Assembly (NCBI RefSeq): GCF_900446215.1
Contig: NZ_UAQZ01000001.1
Coordinates: forward strand, 1-64,000
From: Burkholderia cenocepacia
GTDB lineage: Bacteria; Pseudomonadota; Gammaproteobacteria; Burkholderiales; Burkholderiaceae
Direction: 5' to 3'
Length of the DNA stretch: 64,000 bases
Under the pieces are notes generated by a model. It was given only the letters and a program-made list of their open reading frames with translations, did not search any database and was not told where the DNA came from. The translations under genes were made by a program, and so were the position numbers. Position 1 is the stretch's first letter. Each line of letters begins with the position of its first letter. Positions 46,603-57,181 of this stretch are shown here, piece after piece.

Positions 46603-47346
46603 ATGGACGTCAAACTCGTTGCCCGCACGCTCGACCTGTTCGAGCTGTTCGCCGCCGAACGGCGGCCGCTGCCGCTCACCGAACTCGCGCGCCTTCTCAA
46701 CGTGCCGGCGTCGAGCTGCCTCGCGATGGCGCGCACGCTCGTGAGCCGCGGCTACCTGTACGAAGTGCGCAAGCGCGGTGGCTACTATCCGACGCGGCGC
46801 CTGCAGACGATCGCCGCGGCGATCGACGCGCCCGATCCGGTCGTCGACATCGTGCATCCGCACCTCGTCGCACTGCGCGACGCGAGTCGCGAAACCGCCG
46901 TGCTCGGCAAGATCCAGGGCGCGTCGGTCACGTATCTCGACGTCGTCGAATCGGAGCAGGCGATCCGCTATACGCGCCAGCCGGGCGAGCTGCGCCCGCT
47001 GCACGCGAACTCGATCGGCAAGGCGATCTTCGCGGAACTCGCGGGCGACGCGCAGCAGGCGCTCGGCGGGCAACTGCCGTTCGAGCGCTTCACCGACGCG
47101 ACGGTGGCCGACCTGCCGGCGCTCGTCGCGCAGACCGCGCGGTTTCGCGAACTCGGCTGGGCCGAGAACTTCGGCGAGAGCGCGCCCGAACTGTCGGCGA
47201 TCGCGGTGGCGCTGATGCTCGACGGCGACTGGTACGGGCTGTCGGTCGTCGGGCCGACCGAGCGGATTCGCCTGCATCGCGACACGCATGCGGCGCTGCT
47301 CGTCGACGCGAAGGCGCGGCTGCTGGCCGAGCACGCGCGCGGGTAG
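46603..47346 (+). CDS. IclR-family transcriptional regulator
   Basis: This 247-residue regulator has an N-terminal winged helix-turn-helix ('LPLTELARLLNVPASSCLAMARTL', about 24-48, split here by family convention) and a C-terminal effector domain with 'HANSIGKAIFAEL' (about 135). IclR proteins usually control catabolic genes in response to a small acid. It is 60 nt downstream of the dehydrogenase on the same strand, so it is probably co-transcribed and acts on the palindrome at 42639-42654. Confidence 0.88.
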   Translation: MDVKLVARTLDLFELFAAERRPLPLTELARLLNVPASSCLAMARTLVSRGYLYEVRKRGGYYPTRRLQTIAAAIDAPDPVVDIVHPHLVALRDASRETAVLGKIQGASVTYLDVVESEQAIRYTRQPGELRPLHANSIGKAIFAELAGDAQQALGGQLPFERFTDATVADLPALVAQTARFRELGWAENFGESAPELSAIAVALMLDGDWYGLSVVGPTERIRLHRDTHAALLVDAKARLLAEHARG

Positions 47347-47448
47347 GGCCGCGGCGCGCGACGGCGCAGGCAGCGGGCCGGCGCCGGCGTTCGGTGCTGA
47401 CACGCCGGAAACGGCCCGCCGCGCGTCACGCGCGAGCGCGTCGCAGCG

Positions 47449-48804
47449 TCACGACTTCACCCACACGCCGCCCGCGCTCGGGTTGTCGCCCTGCGTCCAC
47501 CATTTCGCGCAATACTTCGCGCCTTGGTACGTCACGCACGTGCCGCCCTGGTAGGCGGTCGTCGCCGACCACGCGGGCGTGCCGCCGCCGACCGGCTTCC
47601 ACACGGCCGCCTGGCCGGGCACGTCGCCCTGCGTCCACCACTGCGCCTGATACGTCGTGCCCTGGTAGGTGACCGTCGCGCCGGCCGTATAGACCTGGCC
47701 GGCCGCCCACGGTGCGCCCGGCTGCGGCGTGCCGCCGTCCGAACCGCCGCCGTAGTTCGGGTCTTGCGTGACGCCCGCGCCCCACTTGCCGTCGAGCTTC
47801 TTGAAGATCGTCGCGAACGCGTACGGTTGCTGCGCGACGCCCGAGCAGGTCGGTGACGCATACGTGCCGCCGGACGGGCACGCCTGATCGCGGCCGACCG
47901 ACCAGTTGCCGAAGAAGCCGTAGCCGTTCGCGATTGCCGCGTTCAGCACGGTCTGCGCATTCGCGAGCGTGAACGTTTCGCCTTGCACGTCGTTCACGCC
48001 GATCATCGGCGTCACGCCGACCATCTGCCACAGCTGCGCATTGGTCTTCGGCTGCCCGGCCGACTTGAACGCCGTGTCGAGCTGCGAGTAGAGCGCCTGC
48101 GCGGCGCTGATCGCGGCGGCGCCCATATCGAGGTTCGCGGGGCCGTAATCCATCGCCATCACGTTGACCGCATCGAACGTGGCCTTGTTCGCGATGGCCG
48201 CGTTGACGACGTTCACGCCGTCCTGCGTGAGCCCGGTCGGCATCGTCGGCAGCGTCAGCGTCACGTGCAGCGGCTTGCCCTTCGTCGCGTAGTCGGCCTG
48301 CAGTTGCGCGACCGCCTGGAAGTTGCGCGCGACCGCAGCCGTGTCCTGCTGCGACGCGCCCTCGATGTCGAAGTCGATGTGCGTGAGGCCGTACGTGTCG
48401 ATCACCGTCTGGTACGCGCTCTTCAGCGCGGGGACCGTCGAGCATGCCTGCATCAGCGGCGTGCCGTTCGCGCCACCGAACGACACGGCGACTTCGCCGC
48501 CTTTCGCGCGATAGCTCGCGATCGACGTGGACAGCGCGGTCAGCAGGCCGCCGCTCGCGCCGTTGCCGATCGGCTGGACACCGCCCCACGACGGCACGCA
48601 GCCGTTGCCCGCGACCACGAATGCGAGCGTGAACTGCTGGATGCCCTGGCGCACGCCGATCTGGTCGACCAGCGGTGTCGGATAGAGCGTCACGTCGACA
48701 TAGGGTGCATAGACGCCGGCACCGTGCGACACGCTCGCCATCGCGAGCAGACAACCCGCGGCAAACGCACGCGGAACGAAACGCGGCAACACATTGTTGT
48801 TCAT
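47449..48804 (-). CDS. Secreted GH18 chitinase with two chitin-binding modules
   Basis: This 451-residue protein has a signal peptide of about 28 residues, a GH18 catalytic domain, and two C-terminal carbohydrate-binding modules of the CBM5/12 type. The catalytic strand reads 'HIDFDIEG', with Asp144, Asp146 and the acid Glu148; the first Asp of the DxxDxDxE pattern is replaced. The modules (about 366-405 and 411-451) are near-repeats with paired aromatics in 'WWTQGD'. TTGGAGA precedes ATG 48804. It is monocistronic and should hydrolyse chitin outside the cell. Confidence 0.9.
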   Translation of the reverse strand: MNNNVLPRFVPRAFAAGCLLAMASVSHGAGVYAPYVDVTLYPTPLVDQIGVRQGIQQFTLAFVVAGNGCVPSWGGVQPIGNGASGGLLTALSTSIASYRAKGGEVAVSFGGANGTPLMQACSTVPALKSAYQTVIDTYGLTHIDFDIEGASQQDTAAVARNFQAVAQLQADYATKGKPLHVTLTLPTMPTGLTQDGVNVVNAAIANKATFDAVNVMAMDYGPANLDMGAAAISAAQALYSQLDTAFKSAGQPKTNAQLWQMVGVTPMIGVNDVQGETFTLANAQTVLNAAIANGYGFFGNWSVGRDQACPSGGTYASPTCSGVAQQPYAFATIFKKLDGKWGAGVTQDPNYGGGSDGGTPQPGAPWAAGQVYTAGATVTYQGTTYQAQWWTQGDVPGQAAVWKPVGGGTPAWSATTAYQGGTCVTYQGAKYCAKWWTQGDNPSAGGVWVKS

Positions 48805-49135
48805 TCTGTGTTCTCCAAGTGGAAGAGGGATACGCTGGCCTGCGTATCGCCGCCGGCGGGACAGGCACGTGTCCCGTCGGCGGCGTGCCTATCTTGGAGG
48901 ATTCAGGTCGAATAGGGAATTTAGGTGTTCTTCTTTTTGTTATTCGATTCCCGATACGTAACGATCTTGCCGATTCGATCGCGTTGCGAAACGCGGAGCG
49001 GGCACTTTTTCCGGCTGACCGGGAGGCAGCGCGTGCATGGACCGGTTGCAGCGAACCGGCGACGCGCCGGTCAGCGGCTCGCAGGCATGCGCATTCGCGC
49101 GAGCGCCGCCGGATTCGGTACGCGCGCCGCGACGT
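48805..49135. other. Intergenic region upstream of the chitinase
   Basis: No gene was found in this 331-bp stretch. It holds an unusually AT-rich patch at about 48905-48970, where the leftward chitinase promoter most likely lies, but no convincing -35/-10 pair could be fixed. No terminator was seen after the cobJ stop at 49136. Confidence 0.5.
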
Positions 49136-50860
49136 TCAGCGATACCAGCGCGGCGTGTAGACCCATTCGCGTGCGTTGCCGATCGCGAAGCGCCGCGTCG
49201 TCGACGAGCCGACGATCACCATCGTGCGCATGTCGACCTGGTCGCTGCGCAGTGCGCCGAGGGTCGTCGTCGCAAGCGTCGCGCCCGGCCGCCCGATATC
49301 GCGGCCGAGCACGACCACCGTATCGGCCGCGCGATGCGCGCGCACGATGTCGAGCGCACGGTCGAGCTGCCACGGCCGCGCGCGCGAAATCGGGTTGTAG
49401 AACGCCATCACGAGATCGGCTTGCGCCGCGTGTTGCAGGCGCGTCTCGATCACGCCCCACGGCTTCAGGTTGTCCGACAGCGAGATCGCGCAGAAGTCGT
49501 GGCCGAGCGGTGCGCCGGCCTGCGCGGCCGTCGCGAGCGACGCCGAGATGCCGGGCTCCACGCGCAGGTCGACCGCGGCCCATTGCGGGTCGCGCGCTTC
49601 GTCGAGCGCTTCGAGCACGGCAGCAGCCATCGCGAACACGCCCGGGTCGCCCGACGACACGACCGCGACGCGCCGGCCCTCGGCCGCCAGTTCGAACGCA
49701 TGGCGCGCGCGCTGCATTTCCTCGCGATTGTCGGTGCCGTGCACGCGCTGGTCCGCCCGAAACGGGCCGGCCATGTTCACGTAGGTCGTATAGCCGAGAA
49801 TGTCGGTCGCGTCCGCGAGCGCCGCGCGCGCGGCCGGCGTGAGCCACGCGGCGGCGCCCGGGCCGAGGCCGAGCACCGTCAGGCGGCCGCGTGCGCGGCC
49901 GAGCGTGGCCGGGTCGACCGGCTGCGATGCGACCGCGCACGCGAGACCGTGCGATTCGCCACGAAGCGTATGCGCGACGCGCAACGCACGACCGAGCAGC
50001 GTGGCGGCGTCGGCTGCCGCGTCGCCGTCGCGATCGCTATCGACGAAACGCAGCGGCACGTCGAGCGTGCTCGCCGCGGCTTCCAGCGCGGCGTCGCCGA
50101 TCGCCGACACCGGCGCGACGATGGCCGCGAGCGCCAGCCGCGCGAGGCCCTGTGCGTCGAGCATGGCGTCGATGCGCGCAGCAAGCGCTTCGCCTGCATG
50201 CACGACATCCGCGGCAACACCGATCACCACGCTGCGCGGATGAATCACAAGCTCGTCGCGCGCGCCACGCCACGCATCGGGCGTCACGCGAATCGCGTGC
50301 GCGGCCGCGGCATCACGGGGCAGCGCGACGTCGTCGAGCCACGGCGCCGCGCCGTCGATGCGCGTCGACGCGCCCGCGAGCAGGTCGGACACGAAGCGCT
50401 TGCCCTGCGCGAGATCGGCGAGCGCATAGCCTTCCGGCGGATTGAGCACGCACGCGCCGAAGCGCAGCTCGCCGCTCGTCGTGATCGCCGGCGCGACACC
50501 GACGCATTCGGCGATCTCGCGCGCGATCACGTTGACGCCCGTCAGCCCGCCGAGCAGCGGCACGACGGCCGAGCCGTCCTCCGCGACCGCGAGCACCGGC
50601 GGCTCGACGCCCTTGTCGGCAAGCGCGGGCGCGAGGCAGCGGATCACGATGCCGGCCGCGCACAGCGCGACGATCGGCAAGCCGCGTGCATAGAGTTCGC
50701 GCAGGTGCGCGCCGAGCTCGTCGAACGGCACGTCGGCGTCGACGCGCGACGCGAGACCGTGCACACGGGCGCCCGGGTAACGCGCCTGGATCCGCCGCGC
50801 GGTATCGAGCGCGCCCGCGCCGAGGATCACGATCGCGGGCGGCGTCATCATCCTTGCCAT
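49136..50860 (-). CDS. cobJ: CbiG-CobJ fusion: cobalamin CbiG domain plus precorrin-3B C17-methyltransferase
   Basis: This 574-residue protein joins two B12 enzymes. Residues 1 to about 320 resemble CbiG, including '[14 protein letters not shown]', '[17 protein letters not shown]' and a CobE-like subdomain near 200-270. From about 325 a SAM-dependent methyltransferase starts ('[18 protein letters not shown]'), with '[13 protein letters not shown]' and '[17 protein letters not shown]', matching CobJ, which methylates C17 and contracts the ring. ATG 50860 has GGGGG upstream; ATGs at 50851 and 50848 overlap the cobI stop. It is the last gene of the leftward cobG operon. Confidence 0.92.
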   Translation of the reverse strand: MARMMTPPAIVILGAGALDTARRIQARYPGARVHGLASRVDADVPFDELGAHLRELYARGLPIVALCAAGIVIRCLAPALADKGVEPPVLAVAEDGSAVVPLLGGLTGVNVIAREIAECVGVAPAITTSGELRFGACVLNPPEGYALADLAQGKRFVSDLLAGASTRIDGAAPWLDDVALPRDAAAAHAIRVTPDAWRGARDELVIHPRSVVIGVAADVVHAGEALAARIDAMLDAQGLARLALAAIVAPVSAIGDAALEAAASTLDVPLRFVDSDRDGDAAADAATLLGRALRVAHTLRGESHGLACAVASQPVDPATLGRARGRLTVLGLGPGAAAWLTPAARAALADATDILGYTTYVNMAGPFRADQRVHGTDNREEMQRARHAFELAAEGRRVAVVSSGDPGVFAMAAAVLEALDEARDPQWAAVDLRVEPGISASLATAAQAGAPLGHDFCAISLSDNLKPWGVIETRLQHAAQADLVMAFYNPISRARPWQLDRALDIVRAHRAADTVVVLGRDIGRPGATLATTTLGALRSDQVDMRTMVIVGSSTTRRFAIGNAREWVYTPRWYR

Positions 50861-51582
50861 TTTTCCCCCGGCACGACGAGCAGCGAGAAATACGGCGACG
50901 CCATCGGATCGACCTCGTCGAGCGGTACGATGCGCTGGTTGGCCATCGTCGCGCGCTCGACGTACCGCGCGCGCTTCGCAAGCCCGAGTTCGTCGAGCAC
51001 GCCTCGCACCTTGTCGAAATTGCGGCCGAGCTTCATCACGACGGCCGCGTCGGCCCGCGCGAGCCGCTCGCGCAGTTCATGCTCGGGCAGCACGCCCGAC
51101 AGCACCGACAGGCTCTGGTTGCGATACACGAGTGGCTGGCCGAGCACGGCCGTGCCGCCGAGCATCGCGCACACGCCGGGGATCACCTCGGTGTCGTAAC
51201 GCGGCGCGAGGCGGTCGTGCAGGTACATGTACGAGCCGTAGAAGAACGGGTCGCCTTCGCAGATCACCGCGACGTCGCGGCCCGCATCGAGGTGCGCCGC
51301 GACGATCTCGGCCGCGGTGTCGTAGAAATCGGCGATCACCGTCTCGTAGCAGAGCGGCGGCGGCAGCACCTCGGTCGTCACCGGGTAGACCAGCGGCAGT
51401 TGCGTCTGCCCGTCGAGCAGGTGCGCTTCGACGATGCCGTACGCGTTGCCTTTCTTGCCCTTCGCGACGAAATACGCGACCACGGGCGCGGCCTGCAGTA
51501 CGCGCAGCGCCTTGATCGTCATCAGCTCGGGATCGCCGGGGCCGACGCCCACCCCGAACAGCCGTCCGCGCGCGGTCGTCAT
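50848..51582 (-). CDS. cobI: Precorrin-2 C20-methyltransferase CobI
   Basis: This 244-residue SAM-dependent methyltransferase makes precorrin-3A from precorrin-2. Motifs: '[20 protein letters not shown]' near residues 10-29, '[16 protein letters not shown]' about 100, and '[12 protein letters not shown]' about 128. Its ATG overlaps the cobH stop as ATGA, and its own end overlaps cobJ, so the three are coupled. Confidence 0.95.
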   Translation of the reverse strand: MTTARGRLFGVGVGPGDPELMTIKALRVLQAAPVVAYFVAKGKKGNAYGIVEAHLLDGQTQLPLVYPVTTEVLPPPLCYETVIADFYDTAAEIVAAHLDAGRDVAVICEGDPFFYGSYMYLHDRLAPRYDTEVIPGVCAMLGGTAVLGQPLVYRNQSLSVLSGVLPEHELRERLARADAAVVMKLGRNFDKVRGVLDELGLAKRARYVERATMANQRIVPLDEVDPMASPYFSLLVVPGEKWQG

Positions 51583-52205
51583 TCGACCTCCGTTGCAAGC
51601 GCATTGACCGCGGCGGCCGCCATCGCGCTGCCGCCGCGCCGGCCGAGCAGCGCGACGTACGGCACGCCGCGGCTGTCGGCGTCGAGCATCGCCTTCGATT
51701 CGGCCGCGCCGATGAAGCCGACCGGGAAACCGAGGATCAGCGCGGGGCGCGGCGCGCCGGCGTCGATCATGTCGAGCAGGTGGAACAGCGCGGTCGGCGC
51801 ATTGCCGATCACGACGACGCTGCCCGCGAGATGCGGGCGCCACAGTTCGAGCGCGGCGGCCGAACGCGTGTTGCCGAGCCGGCGCGCGAGCTCGGGCACC
51901 TCCGGCTCGCCGAGCGTGCAGATCACGCGGTTGGCCGCGGGCAGCCGCGCGCGCGTGATGCCTTCGGCGACCATCCTCGCGTCGCACAGGATCGGCGCAC
52001 CGGCCGCGAGCGCCGTGCGGCCGGCCGTGCCGGCGCCGGCCGAGAAGCGCAGGTCGTACACGACGTCGACCATCCCGCACGCGTGGATCACGCGCACCGC
52101 GAGTTTCTCGAGATCGGGCGGAACCTGCGACAGGTCGGCCTCGGCGCGGATCGTCGCGAACGACTGGCGGTAGATTTCCTGCCCGTCGCGAATATAGTCA
52201 AGCAT
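51579..52205 (-). CDS. cobH: Precorrin-8X methylmutase CobH
   Basis: This 208-residue enzyme moves a methyl group from C11 to C12 to form hydrogenobyrinic acid. The catalytic His is His41 in '[14 protein letters not shown]'. Further family stretches are '[14 protein letters not shown]', '[15 protein letters not shown]' and '[16 protein letters not shown]'. ATG 52205 overlaps the cobG end by 8 bp and gives the family's usual start. Confidence 0.95.
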   Translation of the reverse strand: MLDYIRDGQEIYRQSFATIRAEADLSQVPPDLEKLAVRVIHACGMVDVVYDLRFSAGAGTAGRTALAAGAPILCDARMVAEGITRARLPAANRVICTLGEPEVPELARRLGNTRSAAALELWRPHLAGSVVVIGNAPTALFHLLDMIDAGAPRPALILGFPVGFIGAAESKAMLDADSRGVPYVALLGRRGGSAMAAAAVNALATEVE

Positions 52206-53670
52206 CGGTGGTGTCCTGGCTGTGCCGCGCGTCCATGAGTCGGACCGCGGCCTGGTCAATCGTCAGATGGCGCGCGAGCAGGGCGCCGAGGCCCGTGGTC
52301 GCGTCGCGCCGGTAAAGGTCGTAGTGTGCGGGCGCCACCGCGACGAGCGTATGCGTCGCGGGATGCGGCAGCGCGCAGTGGCGCGCGCAGCCGGTCAGGT
52401 GCACGTCGAGCGGCCGGCCGATGCGGGCGGCGAGCGCGAGTGCGTCGTGTTTCGTGTCGGCGTGCGCTTTCGCGCAGCCCGCGCTGCCGGTACAGGCGAC
52501 GAGCGCCGCCAGCGGCTCGGACGCCGCGCCTACGAGGCCGAGCGACTTGAGTGCTTCGCGCATCGCCACCGCACGTTCGTTCGGCACGCCGTGCATGAAC
52601 ACGCCTTGCCACGGCGTCATCGACAGCGTGCCGTCGCCGTCGGCTTCGGCCAGCGCGGCGAGCCGTTCCAGTTGCGCCGCGTCGAGCCGCCCGAGCGCGA
52701 ATTGCGCGCCGACGCTGCAGCGGGCCGCGGCGCGCGACGGCTGCGCGCCGAAACGCAACGCCGGGTCGGCATGCGTGCGCCGCCAGCCGGCAAGCGCCGG
52801 ATCGGCCGCGAGCGGAAAGGGCAGGTAGCGCCGGGCGCGTTCGAACAGCGTGCGTTCGCCGCACATCGCGAGCAACGCGCGCATCCGCGTGACGTCGGCC
52901 GGCGCGAGATCGAGGAACGCGCGCAGCAGCGCCCGCACCAGCGCGACGCCCTGATCGGGCGACACGTCGACCGACGCGGGCCGGTCGCCGGGCGCCACCG
53001 GCGGACAGCCGGCCAGCCCCGCCGCAAGACGTACCGCGCCGTCGGCGCGGCGCCACGCGGCGAGCCAGATGTCGTGCGGATGATCGAGCGCCGCGACCGC
53101 TTCGCCGCCATCGAGCTGGATCGAGAATTTCGGCGACAGTTCGCCGCGGCGCGGCTCGTTCGCCAGCATGTCGAGCAGCGGCACGGCGAGCGCGTGGCTA
53201 TCGACGAGCGCGGTCGGGTCGTGCCCGGCGAGCGGGCTGAGCAGCACGTTGCGGACGTCGTCGCTCGCCGCGAGCGCGGCCGCCTCGGCGGCGGTGTCGC
53301 CGGCGCTTGCGCGCGGGCCGAGCCCCGCTTCGAGCAGCGCGTGGGTCAACGCATCGGTCGCGCCGTCGCGAATGCCGCGCAACTGGAGATTCGCACGATT
53401 GGTCGCATCGATCGCGCCGGAACCGTACCGGCGCGCGGCGGCGGCGATCGCACGCGCCTGGCGCGCGTCGAGCCGGCCGCCCGGCAGCTTGATCCGGCAC
53501 AACCCGCCGTCGGCGGCCGCGACCACGCGCACGAGCCCCGGGCAGGCCGACGGGCGCACGACGGGCGACGCAGGAATCGAATCGGGGGCGGAACTCAACG
53601 GGATACCGGAACAGTGTGGCGCCGCGGCCAACGCATCGGTACACCCCGCCCGACGCCGACTGGCACGCAC
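52198..53670 (-). CDS. cobG: Precorrin-3B synthase CobG
   Basis: This oxygen-dependent enzyme of the aerobic route hydroxylates precorrin-3A and forms its lactone. It is built like a sulphite/nitrite reductase: paired half domains and an Fe4S4-binding set of cysteines near 395-440 ('ACTGSAGC' and 'HLTGCARHC'). N-terminal '[20 protein letters not shown]' and '[11 protein letters not shown]' are typical. The GTG at 53670 (490 residues) begins 11 nt after the riboswitch; a TTG about 69 nt downstream is an alternative that would remove a poorly conserved extension. Confidence 0.9.
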   Translation of the reverse strand: MRASRRRAGCTDALAAAPHCSGIPLSSAPDSIPASPVVRPSACPGLVRVVAAADGGLCRIKLPGGRLDARQARAIAAAARRYGSGAIDATNRANLQLRGIRDGATDALTHALLEAGLGPRASAGDTAAEAAALAASDDVRNVLLSPLAGHDPTALVDSHALAVPLLDMLANEPRRGELSPKFSIQLDGGEAVAALDHPHDIWLAAWRRADGAVRLAAGLAGCPPVAPGDRPASVDVSPDQGVALVRALLRAFLDLAPADVTRMRALLAMCGERTLFERARRYLPFPLAADPALAGWRRTHADPALRFGAQPSRAAARCSVGAQFALGRLDAAQLERLAALAEADGDGTLSMTPWQGVFMHGVPNERAVAMREALKSLGLVGAASEPLAALVACTGSAGCAKAHADTKHDALALAARIGRPLDVHLTGCARHCALPHPATHTLVAVAPAHYDLYRRDATTGLGALLARHLTIDQAAVRLMDARHSQDTTDA

Positions 53671-53680
53671 GCACTTTCTG

Positions 53681-53845
53681 GCCGGCAGGTCTCCTGGCTG
53701 ACAGGTCGGCGCCGACTCCCGGCCTTCCCGGTGAAACCAGTGGCATGAGGAGGGAGATCGGCTCGCTGTCTACAGTTGCGGGGGCAGCCACAGCGGCGCG
53801 CGGGGCGCCCTGTGTTCCCTCTTCGGCCCCGAAGGGCACCGGCGA
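53681..53845 (-). promoter_or_regulatory. Cobalamin riboswitch upstream of cobG-cobH-cobI-cobJ
   Basis: On the minus strand the elements occur in order: GGTGCCC at 53840-53834, AGAGGGAACACAGG, the B12 box CTGCCCCCGCAACTGTA (53787-53771), and a closing GCCAGGAGACCTGCCGGC near 53681. The aptamer ends only 11 nt before the cobG GTG, so control of translation initiation is plausible. A -10-like TATCCT lies at 53863-53858. Confidence 0.92.
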
Positions 53846-53871
53846 ACGAACGGCCGTAGGATACCCGATTT

Positions 53872-53890
53872 CGGTCGCGATTCGCGACCG
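53872..53890. promoter_or_regulatory. 19-bp perfect palindrome between cobG and cobL
   Basis: CGGTCGCGATTCGCGACCG is a perfect inverted repeat with 9-bp arms around one T. It lies 9 bp upstream of the TATCCT element of the leftward cobG promoter, over its -35 zone, and 171 bp before cobL. It looks like a protein operator, identity unknown. The remaining stretch 53891-54060 holds the cobL leader; nothing else was recognised. Confidence 0.5.
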
Positions 53891-54060
53891 GCTGGCGGTT
53901 CGCGGCGGGCGAAGCGGGCAACGGCCGCGCGCGAGCGGGCGGGCAGGTGAAACGCGGGGTGGAACACGGTACCATGCCGTTTTTTGCAACGCGGACGGCT
54001 GCACCGGCGCTTTCACGGCCGCGCGGCGACACGATGAAATCGAACGATGGGGAAGGGTGC

Positions 54061-55323
54061 ATGACGGCGTGGCTGACGGTAGTGGGCATCGGCGACGACG
54101 GTTACGCGGGGCTCGGACGCCACGCGCGGCGCGCGCTGCTCGATGCGGCGCACGTGGTCGGCGCGAAGCGGCAGCTCGACATGCTGCCCGCGCGACTGCG
54201 CGCGACGCGCGAAGCATGGCCGTCGCCGTTCGACCTGTCGGGGCTGCTCGCGCGCCGCGGCGCGCCGGTGTGCGTGCTCGCGAGCGGCGACCCGATGCTG
54301 TTCGGCGTCGGCGCGACGCTCGCCCGCCAGCTTTCTCCCGACGAATGGCGCGTGCTGCCCGCGCCGTCGTCGCTGTCGCTCGCCGCGGCGCGCCTCGGCT
54401 GGGCGCTGCAGGACGTCGGCGCGGTCTCGCTGGTCGGGCGTCCGCTCGCGACGCTGGCCCGCCACCTGCTGCCGGGCCGGCGCCTGTTCGTGCTGAGCGC
54501 CGACGGCCGCACGCCGGCCGCCGTCGCGGCCGAACTCGCCGCGCGCGGCTTCGGGCCGACGCGCATCAGCGTGTTCGAACACCTCGGCGGCCCGCTCGAG
54601 CGACGGATCGATGGCCTCGCGCAAGACTGGCACGTCGACGAAACCGCCGCGCTCAATCTCGTCGCGCTCGACTGCCAGGCGGGCCCCGACGCACCGCGCC
54701 GCGCGCTCACGCCCGGCCTGCCCGACGATGCGTACCGCCACGACGGCCAGCTCACCAAGCGCGACCTGCGCGCGATGACGCTCGGTCGCCTCGCGCCCGC
54801 GCCCGGCGAACTGCTGTGGGACGTCGGCGCCGGCAGCGGCTCGATCGGCATCGAATGGATGCGCGCGCATCCATCCTGCCAAGCGATCGCGATCGAAGCG
54901 CATGCCGAGCGTCAACGCTTCATCGAACACAACCGCGATACGCTCGGCGTGCCGGGCCTGCAACTCGTCGCGGGCCGTGCGCCTGCAGCGCTTGCGGGGC
55001 TCGCCGCGCCCGACGCGATCTTCATCGGCGGCGGCGCGACGGCGCCCGGCGTGCTCGACGCGTGCTGGGCGTCGCTGAAACCCGGCGGGCGGCTGGTCGC
55101 GAACGCGGTCACGCTGCAGGGCGAGATGGCGCTCGCCGCCTGGCGCGATGTGCACGGCGGCACGCTTACGCGCGTATCGTTCGCGCATGCCGAACCGCTC
55201 GGCCGCTTCGACACGTGGCGGCAGCCGCTGCCGGTCACGCTGTACGACGCGCGCAAGCCCGATGCCGCGGATGCGGCTGCCGTGGCCGGCGCGTCGCATC
55301 CGTCGAACCCAACGGACGCGTGA
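54061..55323 (+). CDS. cobL: Precorrin-6Y C5,15-methyltransferase (decarboxylating) CobL
   Basis: This 420-residue protein has two methyltransferase parts, as CobL should. The CbiE-like N-half begins '[20 protein letters not shown]' and contains '[17 protein letters not shown]'; the CbiT-like C-half has the SAM loop '[18 protein letters not shown]' near 257 and '[18 protein letters not shown]'. Together they methylate C5 and C15 and decarboxylate the acetate side chain. ATG 54061 follows GGAAGGG; upstream in-frame codons lack support. The stop overlaps cbiD. Confidence 0.94.
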   Translation: MTAWLTVVGIGDDGYAGLGRHARRALLDAAHVVGAKRQLDMLPARLRATREAWPSPFDLSGLLARRGAPVCVLASGDPMLFGVGATLARQLSPDEWRVLPAPSSLSLAAARLGWALQDVGAVSLVGRPLATLARHLLPGRRLFVLSADGRTPAAVAAELAARGFGPTRISVFEHLGGPLERRIDGLAQDWHVDETAALNLVALDCQAGPDAPRRALTPGLPDDAYRHDGQLTKRDLRAMTLGRLAPAPGELLWDVGAGSGSIGIEWMRAHPSCQAIAIEAHAERQRFIEHNRDTLGVPGLQLVAGRAPAALAGLAAPDAIFIGGGATAPGVLDACWASLKPGGRLVANAVTLQGEMALAAWRDVHGGTLTRVSFAHAEPLGRFDTWRQPLPVTLYDARKPDAADAAAVAGASHPSNPTDA

Positions 55324-56411
55324 TGCGCGACGAAACCCCCGAACAGCCCGCGCCGCTGCGCTTCGGCTACACGACCGGCAGTTGCGCGACCGCGACGTCG
55401 CTCGCGGCCGCGCGGCTGCTGCTCACGGGTCACGCGGACGACGCGGTCGAGATCGTGCTGCCGAAGGGGCAGCGCGTGATGATGCGGCTCGAGTTCTGCC
55501 GCACGACCGCCGACGGCGCCGAAGCCGGCACGATCAAGGATGCCGGCGACGATCCGGACGTCACGCATGGCGCGCTGATCTTCGCTCGCGTCGCGCGCGC
55601 GGCGGCGCCCGGCGTGCGCTTTCATGCCGGGCCGGGCGTCGGCACGGTCACGCGCGCGGGGCTGACGCTGCCGGTCGGCGAACCGGCGATCAATCCGGTG
55701 CCGCGCCAGATGATGACCACGCACCTGGAGGCGCTTGCGGCCGAGCACGGCTACGCGGGCGGCTTCGACGTGACGATCGGCGTCGAAGGCGGCGAGGCGC
55801 TCGCGCTGAAGACGATGAACCCGCGGCTGGGCATCGTCGGCGGGCTGTCGATCCTCGGCACGACCGGCATCGTGCGGCCGTTCTCGTGTTCGGCCTATAT
55901 CGCGTCGATTCATCAGGGCATCGACGTCGCGCGCGCGAACGGCATCACGCACATCGCGGCCTGCACGGGCAACGCGAGCGAGGACGCGATGCGCGCGCAC
56001 TACCAGCTGCCCGACATGGCGCTGATCGAGATGGGCGATTTCGCGGGCGCGGTGCTCAAGCATCTGCGGCGCGCGCCGGTCGCGCGCCTGTCGATGTGCG
56101 GCGGCTTCGGCAAGCTGAGCAAGCTCGCGGCCGGCCATCTCGATCTGCACAGCCGCCATTCGAGCATCGACCTGCCGCTGCTCGCGCAGTGGGCGGCCGA
56201 AGCCGGTGCGAGCGACGCGCTGCAGGCCGCGATGCGCGCGGCGAACACGAGCCAGGAAGCGTTGAAACTCGCGCAGGCCGACGCCGTGCCGCTCGGCGAT
56301 CTGGTCTGCGCGCATGCCTTGCAGGTGGCGCGCGACATCGTGCCGCCGTCGGTCGCGGTCGAGATGTTCGCGATCGATCGGCAGGGCCGCTTCGTCGGGG
56401 CGGCGCGATGA
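55323..56411 (+). CDS. cbiD: CbiD, corrin C1 methyltransferase
   Basis: This 362-residue protein matches CbiD, the C1-methylating enzyme first known from the anaerobic pathway. Family hallmarks are '[22 protein letters not shown]' at the N-terminus (split over residues 12-33), '[14 protein letters not shown]', 'INPVPRQMM', '[16 protein letters not shown]' and '[14 protein letters not shown]'. Its ATG overlaps the cobL stop, and its TGA overlaps the cobK ATG. No cobF was found here, so CbiD presumably fills that step in an otherwise aerobic-type route. Confidence 0.94.
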   Translation: MRDETPEQPAPLRFGYTTGSCATATSLAAARLLLTGHADDAVEIVLPKGQRVMMRLEFCRTTADGAEAGTIKDAGDDPDVTHGALIFARVARAAAPGVRFHAGPGVGTVTRAGLTLPVGEPAINPVPRQMMTTHLEALAAEHGYAGGFDVTIGVEGGEALALKTMNPRLGIVGGLSILGTTGIVRPFSCSAYIASIHQGIDVARANGITHIAACTGNASEDAMRAHYQLPDMALIEMGDFAGAVLKHLRRAPVARLSMCGGFGKLSKLAAGHLDLHSRHSSIDLPLLAQWAAEAGASDALQAAMRAANTSQEALKLAQADAVPLGDLVCAHALQVARDIVPPSVAVEMFAIDRQGRFVGAAR

Positions 56412-57139
56412 GCGCGCGCATCCTGCTGCTCGGCGGCACCGGCGACGCGCTGAAAATCGCGCGCGCGCTCGGCCCGCATCATGTCTACAGTCTCGCCGGC
56501 CTCGGCAAGACGCCCGACGATCTGCGCTGCGACGTGCGCGTCGGCGGGTTCGGCGGCGCAGCCGGGCTCACCGCGTATCTGCGCGACGCCGGCATCGGCC
56601 TCGTGATCAACGCCACGCATCCGTATGCCGCGCAAATCAGCGCGAACGCCGCGGCGGCGACGCGCGACGCGGGCGTGCCGCTGTGGGCGCTGCGCCGCGC
56701 GCCGTGGACGCCGCAGCCGGGCGACGACTGGCGGATGGTCGACGACTGGGCCGGCATCGAGGCCGCGCTCGCGCCGTTCCGGCGCCCGCTGTTCACGCTC
56801 GGCCGCGAACCGCTCGCGCATCTCGATGCGATCCCGCCACACCAGTTCTGGCTCGTCCGCTGCCTCGACACGCATCCCGGCAACGCCCGTGCGCAGGTCG
56901 TCGCCGCGCGCGGGCCGTTCACGCTCGACGGCGAGCGCGCGCTGTTCGCGCTGGCGGGCATCGACGTCGTCGTCAGCAAGAACAGCGGCGGCGCGGCCAC
57001 CGAGGCCAAGCTCGACGTCGCGCGCGAACGCGGGCTGCCGGTCGTGATGCTGCGCCGGCCGCCGCTGCCCGATGCCGACCGCGCGCTCGACTCGGTCCCG
57101 GCGCTCATCGACGCACTCGATCCGGCCGCGCGCGCGTGA
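56408..57139 (+). CDS. cobK: Precorrin-6A reductase CobK
   Basis: This 243-residue NADPH-dependent enzyme reduces the macrocycle of precorrin-6A. Family motifs: '[17 protein letters not shown]' at the start, '[16 protein letters not shown]' (about 63-78) and '[20 protein letters not shown]' near 190. ATG 56408 overlaps the cbiD stop, so cobL-cbiD-cobK are translationally coupled. Confidence 0.94.
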   Translation: MSARILLLGGTGDALKIARALGPHHVYSLAGLGKTPDDLRCDVRVGGFGGAAGLTAYLRDAGIGLVINATHPYAAQISANAAAATRDAGVPLWALRRAPWTPQPGDDWRMVDDWAGIEAALAPFRRPLFTLGREPLAHLDAIPPHQFWLVRCLDTHPGNARAQVVAARGPFTLDGERALFALAGIDVVVSKNSGGAATEAKLDVARERGLPVVMLRRPPLPDADRALDSVPALIDALDPAARA

Positions 57140-57181
57140 CGCGACGCAGCGGCCACTCAACGAATTGACGGAGAAATTTCG

